This document shows, in pieces, positions 15,264-23,769 of a DNA stretch of 64,000 bases; positions within the stretch are counted from its first letter, which is position 1; each line of letters starts with the position of its first letter. The stretch covers positions 29,465-93,464 of the forward strand of contig BMSM01000026.1 of NCBI GenBank assembly GCA_014649155.1. The letters run 5' to 3'. Both the position numbers and the translations under genes were made by a program. This DNA is from Streptomyces griseoviridis. Its GTDB lineage: Bacteria > Actinomycetota > Actinomycetes > Streptomycetales > Streptomycetaceae. Under the pieces are notes generated by a model. It saw nothing but the letters and a program-made list of their open reading frames with translations. It made no database searches and was not told the origin of the DNA.

Positions 15264-16951
15264 GTGCTCCTCCCGCCGTTCCCGCCGTCGACGACCGACA
15301 GCGGGCCGGTCCTGGCCGCGCCGATCGCCACGACGGCCATGTCGTCGTGCCCGCCCGAGCCGAGCCACTGGGCGGCGAGCATCCGCACCCGCTCCACCAC
15401 CGCCTCGACGGGCATTCCCGCGCACTCACCCAGTGCCCGCCGGAGCCGCGCCTCACCGAACATCTCGTCCCCGAGCGGGCCGCCGCGCGCCTCGGTGATG
15501 CCGTCGGTGTACAGCAGGCAGATCTCGCCCGGCGCCAGCACCGTCTCGACCGTGCGCACCCGCACCTCGGGCACGGCGCCGACCAGCGTGCCGTGCGTCG
15601 CCACCTCCTCGACCGTGCTGTCGGCCCGGAGGATCAGCGGGGGCAGGTGCCCGGCGCTGGTCAGCCGCAGGTGCGCCCGGCCGCCCCGGCGCCGCACGGA
15701 GGCCAGGACCAGTGTCGCGAACCGGGTGTGGCGGGAGGAGAGCAGCGTCCCGTTGAGCAGGCTGACGACGCGCTGGTGGTCCTCGGCCAGCGGCAGCAGG
15801 GCGTGCAGGGTGTTGCGGATCTTGCCGGTGAGGACGGCCGCGTCCAGGCCCTTGCCCGCCACGTCGCCCAGGACGACCAGGGTCTCCTGGGCGGGGTCGG
15901 AGCCGGGGTGGACGTCGTAGAAGTCGCCGCCGACCCGCTCGTGGTCGGCGGCGGCGCGGTACCCGCCGGCGTACTCCACGCCGTGCACGCTGCCGAGCGC
16001 CGGCGGCAGCAGTTCCCGCAGCAGCGTGGCCGTGATCGAGGACTGCTCGGTGTAGAGGCGGGCGGCGGACAGCGCGGCGCCGGCGCGGGCGGCGAACAGC
16101 CGGGCGAAGACCTCCTCGCCCTCGGTGAAGACCCGCTCGGTGCCGGCCCGCAGCAGGATCAGGGCGCCCGCGGGCACCCCGTGACCGGGCAGCGGCGTGA
16201 CGAGCACCGAGCCGACCGGGCCGGTGAACTCGTCCGGGACCACCCAGGCCGGCAGGTCGTCGGGGTTGAGCCAGCGGGCCGGTACGGGCGGGAAGCCCTG
16301 GAGGGCCTCGGCCAGCCCCGGCACGCTGCTCACGTCCGCCTGCCGGGTGACCTGGGTGACCGGACCGCCCTGGCAGGCGTAGGTCAGGCGGTGGCGCCGG
16401 CCCTGGGGCGGGGTGATGAGCACGGCGGCCTCGGCGAGGTGCTCGGCGGCCAGGGAAGCGGTCACCTCCGCGCAGCGCGACACGTTCAGCGTGGACAGCA
16501 GCGTGGACGAGACCTCGGAGAGGATCTCGGAACGCAGCCGGGCGCTGCGCAGGGCGGCCTCGGCGAGCCGGCGGCCGGTCTCCTCGACCAGCCACCACAC
16601 CACGTCGCCGTCGGCCGCCCGGGTCGGGTGCGCCGCGAAGACACGGTCGTCGATGGCGCCGGTGAGCGGACCGGCGGCGGGGGTGTGCGGCCCGTCCGCG
16701 ATCCGCCGGTGGGCGTCGGACAGCCAGGACGGCACGGCGTGGGGCGGCCGGCCGTCGCGGGCCGTCTCCGGCAGGAGCCGCCGCGCGGCCTCGTTGACGC
16801 GGACGGGCGTGCCGTGCCGGTCGAGCACCAGCACCGGGCAGGGGGCGTCACGCCACGTCGCTCCGACCCGGAGGTCGGCGGGGTCCGTGCCGGTGGACGG
16901 TTGCGGGGAAGCAGTCACAAGCGGAGGCGCGCACGGTGCGCGCCTCACCAC
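15260..16951 (-). CDS. PAS-GAF-PP2C (SpoIIE-type) serine phosphatase
   Basis: A 563-aa regulator. An N-terminal PAS-like region (about 30-140, PCPVLVLDRHGTPVRVNEAA), a GAF-like domain (about 150-320) and a C-terminal PP2C/SpoIIE phosphatase (about 330-555) with metal-binding motifs GGDFYDV, GDVAGKG, LYTDGITEA and GGHDDMAVVAI. Such proteins dephosphorylate STAS anti-sigma antagonists; the coupled downstream gene encodes a B12-binding/STAS protein, the natural substrate. The start is uncertain: GTG 16951 or 16948 lie next to GAGGGG, while GTG 16918 would place a perfect 10-bp hairpin in the leader. TTGCCG and TAGCAG 16 bases apart upstream could be its promoter. Confidence 0.85.
   Translation of the reverse strand: MVRRAPCAPPLVTASPQPSTGTDPADLRVGATWRDAPCPVLVLDRHGTPVRVNEAARRLLPETARDGRPPHAVPSWLSDAHRRIADGPHTPAAGPLTGAIDDRVFAAHPTRAADGDVVWWLVEETGRRLAEAALRSARLRSEILSEVSSTLLSTLNVSRCAEVTASLAAEHLAEAAVLITPPQGRRHRLTYACQGGPVTQVTRQADVSSVPGLAEALQGFPPVPARWLNPDDLPAWVVPDEFTGPVGSVLVTPLPGHGVPAGALILLRAGTERVFTEGEEVFARLFAARAGAALSAARLYTEQSSITATLLRELLPPALGSVHGVEYAGGYRAAADHERVGGDFYDVHPGSDPAQETLVVLGDVAGKGLDAAVLTGKIRNTLHALLPLAEDHQRVVSLLNGTLLSSRHTRFATLVLASVRRRGGRAHLRLTSAGHLPPLILRADSTVEEVATHGTLVGAVPEVRVRTVETVLAPGEICLLYTDGITEARGGPLGDEMFGEARLRRALGECAGMPVEAVVERVRMLAAQWLGSGGHDDMAVVAIGAARTGPLSVVDGGNGGRST
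16924..16946 (-). promoter_or_regulatory. Perfect hairpin at the 5' end of the phosphatase gene
   Basis: A perfect 10-bp inverted repeat (16924-16933 with 16937-16946) around three bases. It spans the region between the candidate starts at 16951 and 16918, so it would form either in the first codons or in the leader, and could hinder translation initiation. Confidence 0.45.
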
Positions 16952-17201
16952 CCCTCTGCTAGGGAATAGTTGTCGTCCGGCAACCGTCCCTCAGTCACCG
17001 CCGGGACGCAAGGCGCCCGGGAGAAGGGCACGGAAACATCACAATCGGCCTCCTCGGCGACAACCCGGGCATTCCCCACAGGTGTGCGGACAGGTACCGG
17101 CGAAGGACCGCCGCGGGCCCGGCCCCTCTCGCCGGGCGGCACGGACGCGGGCCCCGCGTTCGCCGGGTGGCGGGGGTAGGCCCCCGTGCCCCCCCGGGCG
17201 G

Positions 17202-18296
17202 TTACAGGTACAGCCCCGCGTCGGAGGCGTCCCGCGGCTCCGGCAGGGCGGTCGGTGACGTGCCCCGGCGCAGCGCGTACAGCTCCGCCAGCGTCGCGCC
17301 CTCGCGGCCCACGCCCTCCTCGGTGCCGAGCCAGTTCACCGCCTCCGCGCGGGTCAGCGGCCCGACCTCGATCCGGGCGAGGCAGCGGCCGGGGCGGACC
17401 ACGGCCGGGTGGAGCCGCTCCAGGTCCTCGTTGGTGGTGACCCCCACCAGCACGTTGCGTCCCTGGCCGAGCAGGCCGTCGGTGAGGTTGAGCAGCCGGG
17501 ACAGGGCCTGGCCCGCGGTGTGCTTGGCCTCGCCGCGGATCAGTTCGTCGCAGTCCTCCAGGAGCAGCAGCCGCCAGCGGTCCTTGCCCGCCGCGTCCTC
17601 CTCGCCGATGGCGATGTCCATCAGATAGCCGACGTCGGAGAAGAGCCGCTCGGGATCGAGGACGCAGTCCACCTGGCACCAGTCCCGCCAGGACCGGGCC
17701 AGGGTGCGCAGCGCGGAGGTCTTGCCGGTGCCCGGCGGGCCGTGCAGCAGGAGCAGCCGCCCGGCGATGTCCTCGGGGCCCGTCTTCATCAGACGGTCCA
17801 TCGCGTCCGCGACCGGCGCCGTGTAGTTGGGCCGCACCTCCTCCCAGGTGCCGGCGGAGATCTGCCGGGTGGTGCGGTGCGGGCCCCGGCGCGGGGAGAC
17901 GTACCAGAACCCCATCGTCACGTTCTCCGGCTGCGGTTCGGGTTCGTCCGCCGCGCCGTCGGTGGCCTCGCCGAGGACCTTCTCGGCCAGCTCGGCGCTG
18001 GTCGCCGTCACCGTGACGTCGGCGCCCCGGTTCCAGCGGGAGATCAGCAGGGTCCAGCCGTCGCCCTCGGCCAGCGTCGCGCTGCGGTCGCCGTCGCGTG
18101 CGGCGCGCAGCACCGTCGCGCCCGGCGGCAGCAGCGTCGCCGCGGAGCGCACCCGGTCGATGTTGGCCGCGTGCGAGAACGGCTGCTCGCCCGTCGCGAA
18201 ACGGCCGAGGAACAGCGCGTCGACGACGTCGGTGGGGGAGTCGCTGTCGTCGACGTGGAGCCGGATCGGCAGCGCGTCGTACGGGTTGTCTGACAT
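17202..18296 (-). CDS. AAA-family ATPase with N-terminal DUF5925-type domain
   Basis: A 364-aa protein. The N-terminal half (1-150) is an uncharacterised domain found ahead of AAA modules in actinobacteria. The ATPase core has Walker A GPPGTGKTS (about residue 193), Walker B RLLLLEDCDEL (about 248) and an Asn sensor in GVTTNEDLERL, then a C-terminal lid. ATG 18296 (MSDNPYDALP) has only a weak ribosome site; an in-frame start six codons earlier exists. The substrate or partner is unknown. It is a lone gene on the minus strand with 68 bases separating it from the deacetylase stop. Confidence 0.8.
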   Translation of the reverse strand: MSDNPYDALPIRLHVDDSDSPTDVVDALFLGRFATGEQPFSHAANIDRVRSAATLLPPGATVLRAARDGDRSATLAEGDGWTLLISRWNRGADVTVTATSAELAEKVLGEATDGAADEPEPQPENVTMGFWYVSPRRGPHRTTRQISAGTWEEVRPNYTAPVADAMDRLMKTGPEDIAGRLLLLHGPPGTGKTSALRTLARSWRDWCQVDCVLDPERLFSDVGYLMDIAIGEEDAAGKDRWRLLLLEDCDELIRGEAKHTAGQALSRLLNLTDGLLGQGRNVLVGVTTNEDLERLHPAVVRPGRCLARIEVGPLTRAEAVNWLGTEEGVGREGATLAELYALRRGTSPTALPEPRDASDAGLYL

Positions 18297-18364
18297 GCCG
18301 CCATGATCCGGCACGCCGGCGGCGCGTGCACCCGGTTTCCCACCGACACACGCCGCCCCGCCGG

Positions 18365-19168
18365 TCAGCGCCCCGCGTCCGCGAGGACCCGGCCGCCCAG
18401 CCGCCGCGCCCGGCGCACCACCGCGTACCCCTGGGTGAGGGCCCGGTCCCGGGCGAACGCACGGCCGATCCCCCGGCCCTCGACCAGCCGCGCGAACTCC
18501 TCCGCCCCGGTACGGCGACGGACCGTCACCCGGCGCAGCGCGTACGGCCCCTGGGCGCGGCGGGCCAGCCCGTTGCCCACCGCCAGCGCCTGGGCGTACC
18601 CCGTCTCGCGCACCGCCGCGCGCACCCGGCGGTCGGAGTACCCGTAGGGGTAGGCGAAGGAGAGCGGTGCCGTGCCCACCTGGTCGGCGACGATCTCCCG
18701 GCAGCGGACCAGTTCGTGCCGCAGGTCACCGGCGGGCACCTGGTCGAGCTGCGGGTGGGTGTGGCTGTGCCCGCCGATCTCCACGCCCGCCGCGGCCAGT
18801 TCGCGCACCTGGTCCCAGCCGAGCATGGTGTCCAGGGCGCCGCCGGTGTCGTACGGGCCGCGCAGCCAGCCGGTGGAGACGAAGAGCGTGGCCGGGAAAC
18901 CGTGCCGCGCCAGCACCGGCAGGGCGTGGCGGTGCACGCCCTCGTAGCCGTCGTCGAAGGTGATGAGCACCGGCCGGGCGGGCAGGGGCCGGCCGCCGCG
19001 CCAGGCCGCGGCCAGCCGCGCGGTGGTGACGGGGGTCAGGCCCCGGTCCGCCACCACCGCCATCTGCTCCGCGAACGCCCGCGGGGTCACCGACAGGGCG
19101 CGGGTGGCGTCGTTCGGTTCGGCGGCGACCGCGTGGTACATGAGGATCGGCACGCGCGGGTCAGTCAC
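18365..19168 (-). CDS. Polysaccharide deacetylase (NodB-type, CE4)
   Basis: A 267-aa carbohydrate esterase. PILMYHAV starts the barrel; LITFDDGYEG holds the catalytic and metal Asp pair; GGHSHTHPQL gives the two metal histidines; FAYPYGYSD is motif 3. No signal peptide is seen, so it probably acts on a cytoplasmic lipid-linked sugar or is associated with the membrane. GTG 19168 is preferred to 19177 because GGGGGTGG lies about seven bases before it. It overlaps the stop of the upstream glycosyltransferase by eight bases, so it is the third gene of a coupled operon. Confidence 0.85.
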   Translation of the reverse strand: MTDPRVPILMYHAVAAEPNDATRALSVTPRAFAEQMAVVADRGLTPVTTARLAAAWRGGRPLPARPVLITFDDGYEGVHRHALPVLARHGFPATLFVSTGWLRGPYDTGGALDTMLGWDQVRELAAAGVEIGGHSHTHPQLDQVPAGDLRHELVRCREIVADQVGTAPLSFAYPYGYSDRRVRAAVRETGYAQALAVGNGLARRAQGPYALRRVTVRRRTGAEEFARLVEGRGIGRAFARDRALTQGYAVVRRARRLGGRVLADAGR

Positions 19169-20150
19169 GCGCGCCACCCCCGGCCGGTGCCGGCCCGAAC
19201 GTCACGGCGCCCCGCCGGGCCCGGAGGCTGCCCACCGCGTAGCCGCCCGCCGCCGTGAGCACCCCGGCGACGATCGCACCCGCCCGGCCCGCGCCGCCCG
19301 GCCGCGCCAGCAGCGCGTCCCGCAGCCCGCGCGCCACCCCGGCGGGCAGCACCCGGGCGGCGTACCGGCGTTCCGACTCCAGGCCCTTCGCCGCGCCGAC
19401 GCTGCGGGTCACCAGCGCCTTGGACAGACCCTCGGCGTAGGCGCGGGCGCGGAAGTAGGCGAAACGCTCGCGCGGCGCGGGCACCCGGTGGTGGATGACC
19501 GCCCGGTCGTCGATGAGGAGCACGGCGTCCGGGCGGGCCCGGGCGAGGCGGATGCACAGCTCCGTCTCCTCGCCGCCCAGCGGGCGCCGGTCGCCGCCGC
19601 GGCCGATGCCGGTGGCGAAACCGCCCGCCGCGTCGAACGCCTCCCGGCGGAAGGAGGCGTTGCCGCCCAGCACGTTGCGCACCCGGACCCGGCCGGGGGG
19701 CAGGCCGCGGTACGTGCAGCCCACCACCCAGTCGAACTCCTCGGGGAACCAGCGGGGCCGGCGCCCCGACGCCCACACCGGCACGGTCCGCCCGCCGACC
19801 GCCAGGACGCGCGGGTCGTCGTACGCCCCGGCGAAGTGCAGGAGCCAGTCCCGCTCGGCGACCGCGTCGTCGTCGAGGAAGGCGATCACCGCGCCGCGCG
19901 CCGCCGCGACGCCGGTGTTGCGGCCGGCGGACAGCCCGCGGGGGCCCGCGTTGGCGAGCACCCGCACGTCACCGGCCGCCGCGTACTCCCTCGCCAGCCG
20001 GTTCCCGAGCTTCTCGTTGTGGTCCACGACCAGCAGGGTCTCCAGCGCCGGGCGGGACTGCGCCCGTACCGAGGAGACCGCCGCGAGGACGTCCTCCCAG
20101 CGCTCCTCGGTGTAGGCGCAGATCACCACGGAGATGTCCGGAGCGCTCAA
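19161..20150 (-). CDS. Family 2 glycosyltransferase, membrane-associated
   Basis: A 329-aa GT2 enzyme. ISVVICAYTEERW starts the GT-A fold, AFLDDDAVAERDWL has the DxD motif, and GGNASFRREAF with GGEETELCIRL mark the acceptor side. The C-terminus (about 275-310) is hydrophobic enough for one or two membrane segments. The start is a TTG at 20150 that overlaps the previous stop as TTGA, with GGAGGAAGG upstream, so translation depends on the preceding gene. Together with that gene and the deacetylase it should build or trim a lipid-linked or surface glycan. Confidence 0.83.
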   Translation of the reverse strand: MSAPDISVVICAYTEERWEDVLAAVSSVRAQSRPALETLLVVDHNEKLGNRLAREYAAAGDVRVLANAGPRGLSAGRNTGVAAARGAVIAFLDDDAVAERDWLLHFAGAYDDPRVLAVGGRTVPVWASGRRPRWFPEEFDWVVGCTYRGLPPGRVRVRNVLGGNASFRREAFDAAGGFATGIGRGGDRRPLGGEETELCIRLARARPDAVLLIDDRAVIHHRVPAPRERFAYFRARAYAEGLSKALVTRSVGAAKGLESERRYAARVLPAGVARGLRDALLARPGGAGRAGAIVAGVLTAAGGYAVGSLRARRGAVTFGPAPAGGGARD

Positions 20151-21010
20151 GACGCCTTCCTCCGGGCCTGACGGGCCTGACGGACCTGACGGGCGGGACG
20201 TGCGGGGACCGCGCCGGGCACCGGCGACCGGTCACGGCCGCCGCGCGGCGCACGCCGGTTGGCACGCTCCCGCAGGATGACTCTCAGCACCCGCAGCCCG
20301 TCCCGCACCGCCCGCAGGTTGCTGACGCCGTGGATGCGCAGGTACTCGTGGCTCGGTATCTCCTGGACCCTCAGACCCGCCGTGACCACCCGGATGTTCA
20401 TCAGGGTCTCGACCTCGAAGCCGGTGCAGTCGAGGTCGATCTTGTCCAGGCAGTGCCGCCAGAACGCGTTGTAGCCGTAGCACAGGTCGGTGTAGCGGGC
20501 GCCGAACTTCCGGTTGACGGCCGCGCAGAGGGCGGCGTTGCCCACTCTGCGGATGAAGGTCATGTCGTCGGTGCCGCCGCCGTTGGCGAAGCGCGACCCC
20601 TTGGCGAAGTCGGCGCCGGAGACCAGGGCGGAGACGTACGACACGATCTCCTGGCCGTCGGCCGAGCCGTCGGCGTCGACCATCACGATGATGTCGCCGG
20701 TGCACGCCCGGAAGCCGGTGATCAGCGCGTCCCCCTTGCCCTTGCCGCGCTGCTCCACCACCTTGACGTCCGGCCGCAGCGCGCGGGCGACGGCGACGGT
20801 GTCGTCGGTGGAGTTGCCGTCCACCAGGACGACCTCGTGTATCCAGTCGGGCAGCGTCTTGAAGACGTACGGCAGGTTCTCCGCCTCGTTCATCGCCGGT
20901 ATGACCACGCTCACCGGCGGAGCGATGGCCAGATGCGAGGAGACGGGCCGGTACTTCGTCGCGCCCGACGGCTCCGTGCCGGTGGCGGGCGGCCGCAGAA
21001 CTGAGCTCAT
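20147..21010 (-). CDS. Family 2 glycosyltransferase, dolichol-phosphate-mannose/undecaprenyl type
   Basis: A 287-aa GT2 enzyme: VSVVIPAMNEAENLPYVFKT, VVLVDGNSTDDTV, GKGKGDALITGF, and IVMVDADGSADG with the DxD. FAKGSRFANGGGTDDMTFIR and DLCYGYNAFWR are as in DPG/DPM synthase-like proteins that load a sugar onto a polyprenyl phosphate. It has no membrane helices and an Arg-rich tail (ARPARQVRQARQARRK). It is the first gene of the three-gene unit, ahead of a second GT2 and a deacetylase. The sugar is not predictable. Confidence 0.83.
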   Translation of the reverse strand: MSSVLRPPATGTEPSGATKYRPVSSHLAIAPPVSVVIPAMNEAENLPYVFKTLPDWIHEVVLVDGNSTDDTVAVARALRPDVKVVEQRGKGKGDALITGFRACTGDIIVMVDADGSADGQEIVSYVSALVSGADFAKGSRFANGGGTDDMTFIRRVGNAALCAAVNRKFGARYTDLCYGYNAFWRHCLDKIDLDCTGFEVETLMNIRVVTAGLRVQEIPSHEYLRIHGVSNLRAVRDGLRVLRVILRERANRRAPRGGRDRSPVPGAVPARPARQVRQARQARRKAS

Positions 21011-21537
21011 GGGTCTGGTCCCTCTCGTCCGGCGGACCGCCCGCGCCAGGGGTGGTCCGGCTGTGTGTCCGGTTCGAAAGGGGGGTCGGGCTCACGCACG
21101 GCACGGTGACGGCGACGCTCCGTGCCCGCCGGTGAGCCGGCAGAACTGGCCGACCGCTGCGAAGACGGCGGCCGACCGCGCGGCACGACCGACCCGACGA
21201 CCGGTCAGATCGCCGGGTACGGCACCCCCCTACCGCGTCCCGCCCGGTCCGCCGCGGTCCCTGAGCCCTCCCCCGGGCCGTGTGCCGACGTACCGATGCG
21301 AGTGAGATCTATGACGGTATTGACGATTGAACCCGTATGGCAAGGCCCGGAACGAGCCCTCACGTTTTTGATGTTTTGCGGTCATCGCGCGGCCTCAATG
21401 TCGCGCAGACCGGCGGAAATCGTCAAGACGGCCTTCTGCCGGGTCACCGTTCGGGTCATTTTTGGCATGAGCACTTCCTGTCAACACGCGTAGCTGTTAC
21501 CAACGTTGAGGCAGAGAACCTGCTAAAGGGAGGTTCC
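21011..21537. other. Long divergent intergenic region upstream of the lipase gene
   Basis: About 530 bases with no gene. The last 240 bases are clearly less GC-rich than the surroundings and include TTGACG at about 21319 and the lipase ribosome site AAAGGGAGG. It should hold promoters for the glycosyltransferase operon and the lipase; I could not fix a -10/-35 pair with confidence. Confidence 0.5.
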
Positions 21538-22344
21538 ATGAGACGTTCCCGACTTGTCGGATACCTGGGTTCCGTACTCCTCGCCGCGTGCGCCGCCCTC
21601 ACCGGGGCGGCCACGGCCGAGGCGTCCGGATCGGCCGCGGCGACCGGCTATGTGGCCCTCGGCGACTCCTACTCCTCCGGAGTGGGCGCCGGCAGCTACA
21701 CCTCCGCCAGTGGCGACTGCAAGCGCAGCACCAAGGCCTACCCCCAGCTCTGGGCCAACGCCAACTCACCCTCGTCCTTCGACTTCACCGCCTGCGCCGG
21801 CGCCCGTACGGGTGATGTCCTCGCCGGACAGCTCACCCCGCTCAGCGGCTCCACCGGCCTGGTCTCGATCAGCGTCGGCGGCAACGACGCGGGATTCGCC
21901 GACGTCATGACGACCTGTGTGCTCCAGTCCGACAGCGCCTGCCTGTCCCGCATCGACACGGCCGAGTCCTACGTCGACTCCACGCTCCCCGGCAAGCTCG
22001 ACAGCGTCTACACCGCGATCCGCGGCAAGGCGCCCAACGCCCGGGTCGTCGTCCTCGGCTACCCCCGCTTCTACAAACTCGGCACCACCTGCGTCGGCCT
22101 CTCCGAGACCAAGCGGAAGGCGATCAACGACGCCTCCGACCTCCTGAACACCAAGGTCGCCCAGCGCGCCGCCGCACACGGCTTCACCTTCGCCGACGTC
22201 CGTCCCCCCTTCACCGGCCACGAACTCTGCTCCGGCAGCGCCTGGCTGCACAGCCTCAACGTCCTCAACGTCGGCGAGTCGTACCATCCGACGGCCGCCG
22301 GCCAGTCCGGCGGCTATCTGCCGGCCCTGAACAGCGCCACCTGA
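21538..22344 (+). CDS. Secreted SGNH-hydrolase lipase/esterase
   Basis: A 268-aa extracellular lipase. A signal peptide (about 1-34) is followed by the SGNH blocks: VALGDSYSSG (nucleophile Ser44), CAGARTGDV, SVGGNDAGF (oxyanion Gly and Asn) and YHPTAAGQ (catalytic His). Six cysteines would give the three disulfides typical of Streptomyces rimosus-type lipases, and the length is the same. ATG 21538 has AAGGGAGG at the right distance. A strong terminator follows. It resembles the S. coelicolor lipase I remember as SCO1725. Confidence 0.93.
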   Translation: MRRSRLVGYLGSVLLAACAALTGAATAEASGSAAATGYVALGDSYSSGVGAGSYTSASGDCKRSTKAYPQLWANANSPSSFDFTACAGARTGDVLAGQLTPLSGSTGLVSISVGGNDAGFADVMTTCVLQSDSACLSRIDTAESYVDSTLPGKLDSVYTAIRGKAPNARVVVLGYPRFYKLGTTCVGLSETKRKAINDASDLLNTKVAQRAAAHGFTFADVRPPFTGHELCSGSAWLHSLNVLNVGESYHPTAAGQSGGYLPALNSAT

Positions 22345-22397
22345 TCCGGCGCCCCGCCGGGGCCGTCCCCCGGCACGGGGACCGCGGAGAACGGAAG

Positions 22398-22436
22398 GCG
22401 AGGGGGAGGTCCCGTCCGTCGGGACCTCCCCCTCGC
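22398..22436. terminator. Strong terminator after the lipase gene
   Basis: A perfect 16-bp stem (22398-22413 with 22421-22436) with a 7-base loop, 53 bases after the stop codon. Confidence 0.88.
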
Positions 22437-22439
22437 ACG

Positions 22440-22863
22440 TCACCGGGAACGGCACGGTCCCCGAGCCGGTGCGCGCCGGCTCCCGCACCCCGGCACCTCG
22501 GCGCCGGCCGCGCTCCCCGCGGGGCCGCTCCGGCGGTCCCGGCGGGGGAGCGGAGGCGGAGAGCGGCGGCCCGTACGCCCCGCCGCCGCGGCCGTGGGGG
22601 CGTACGGGACGGCCGGCACCGTCTGCGTGCCGGGCGGGCCGCCCGCGCCCACGCTCCGCAGGCCCCGCTCGGGCCGCCCGGCGGGGAGCCGCGCGGCCGG
22701 GTCCCCGCCCGGCAGCCCCTCGACGACGGGGCTGGCGGCCCGCGGCGCGGCCGGCACCTCGCGCGGGCCCGCCGCACCGTTCCCGTGCCGCCGCCCTCGC
22801 CGAGCGGGGCAGGACGCGGTAGCGGCCGGCGACGACCCGTTCCCCGCCGGGGTCCTCGGACAC
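22440..22863 (-). pseudogene. Remnant of a Ser/Thr protein kinase gene (core deleted)
   Basis: From GTG 22863 the minus strand reads GGERVVAGRYRVL, the usual start of a Streptomyces Hanks-type kinase. After a one-base shift comes LGEGGGTGTVRRAR (22775-22804), the glycine-rich ATP loop. Almost at once a further frame gives VVEGLPGGDPAARL (22686-22737), which matches kinase subdomain XI (DPAxR), followed by a Pro/Thr-rich juxtamembrane-like tail ending at 22440. The invariant Lys, HRD and DFG segments, some 200 residues, are absent. The whole is about 420 bases where an intact gene would need over 1500. It ends against the lipase terminator. No product is expected. Confidence 0.72.
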
Positions 22864-23249
22864 CGGTCTCCCGAGGGGCGCCCGTTCGCCGGACGCGGCG
22901 GACACGGCACCGGGCCGGACGGGCGCGTGCTTCCGGTCGCGGAACACGCGCCCCGGCACGCGCCCGCGCCTCCGTGTGCTTCCCCCGGTGGCGACACGCC
23001 CCTGACCGCCCCGGCCCCGGCCGGACCGCGCCGCCACGGACGGTGACCCCCCGGGCCCCGTCGCGGCCCCGCCCGGCCCGCCGACCGGCCGCTTGTCCAA
23101 CTCACCCTGGAATCTGCTCGATTCGGAGAGTGATCGTCAACGCCCTTGCGGGGAAGGTGATTCATGGGACCGCGATACACGCGAGCCCCGCAGGGGAGAT
23201 AGGGTTAGCCTGCCCGCGCCGGGTGGACTCGTTACGGGTGGGGAGTGAC
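22864..23249. other. Intergenic region before the small basic protein
   Basis: Nearly 390 bases with no gene I can support. The first half is very GC-rich and may be further debris of the kinase locus. The second half is more balanced and carries TAGGGTTAGCCT near 23200, a possible -10 for the downstream small gene. Confidence 0.4.
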
Positions 23250-23519
23250 ATGGAACAGATAACAGTGCGCAGCAGGGCCAGGGTCCCTGCGATCACCTGC
23301 GGGAGCAGCGCGACCAGTTCGCGTCTGGACCGCCATCTCGCGGTGCTCGGCGGTCCCGCCGTGCCCCAGCGCGAGACGGTCGAGGCGACCTCGCTGATGC
23401 GGGAGCTGATCGCCCGGGAGCCCGCGCGTGAGCACAGTGGCAGGCGTGCCCGGGTCCGCCGGGTTTCGCTCTTCGCGCCACTGCGCCGCCTGCGGCGTTC
23501 GCTGTTCGGCAGCAGCTGA
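23250..23519 (+). CDS. Small basic conserved hypothetical protein
   Basis: An 89-aa protein, starting at ATG 23250 behind GGTGGGGAG. It has no signal peptide or membrane segment. The middle (RLDRHLAVLGGPAVPQRETV, then TSLMRELIAREPA) looks helical, and the tail is strongly basic (GRRARVRRVSLFAPLRRLRR). Codon use is like neighbours and the start is convincing, so it is probably a real gene. I do not recognise a function; the basic C-terminus could contact membrane or nucleic acid. Confidence 0.6.
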   Translation: MEQITVRSRARVPAITCGSSATSSRLDRHLAVLGGPAVPQRETVEATSLMRELIAREPAREHSGRRARVRRVSLFAPLRRLRRSLFGSS

Positions 23520-23769
23520 GCCCGCGCTCGACGGTCACACCACCCGGCGTCGCGCACCCGTCGTCCGCCATCCCCACGGCACGCGGCGCCCCTCACCGGT
23601 GTGTTCCCGAGCGCGGGCCCTCCCGTTTCCTCCCCCGGTACGCCACCCCCTCCGCGGTTACATGTTTGTCATGCACACATATTGACGGGGCAATGATCCG
23701 GCTTCAGTGTTGCTGATCGTTCGCACCCGACGAGCGGCTGCTGCACCCCCCTCACCCCCGGAGGCGTGT

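Noticed and set aside
21050..21310. Possible tRNA or small RNA (GGTTCGAAA at about 21071)
   Set aside because: No cloverleaf could be drawn around it; the T-loop-like string is chance.
23655..23690. Imperfect ATGT...ACAT palindrome before the amidohydrolase gene
   Set aside because: Arms of four bases around a long centre are within chance; no partner regulator is adjacent.
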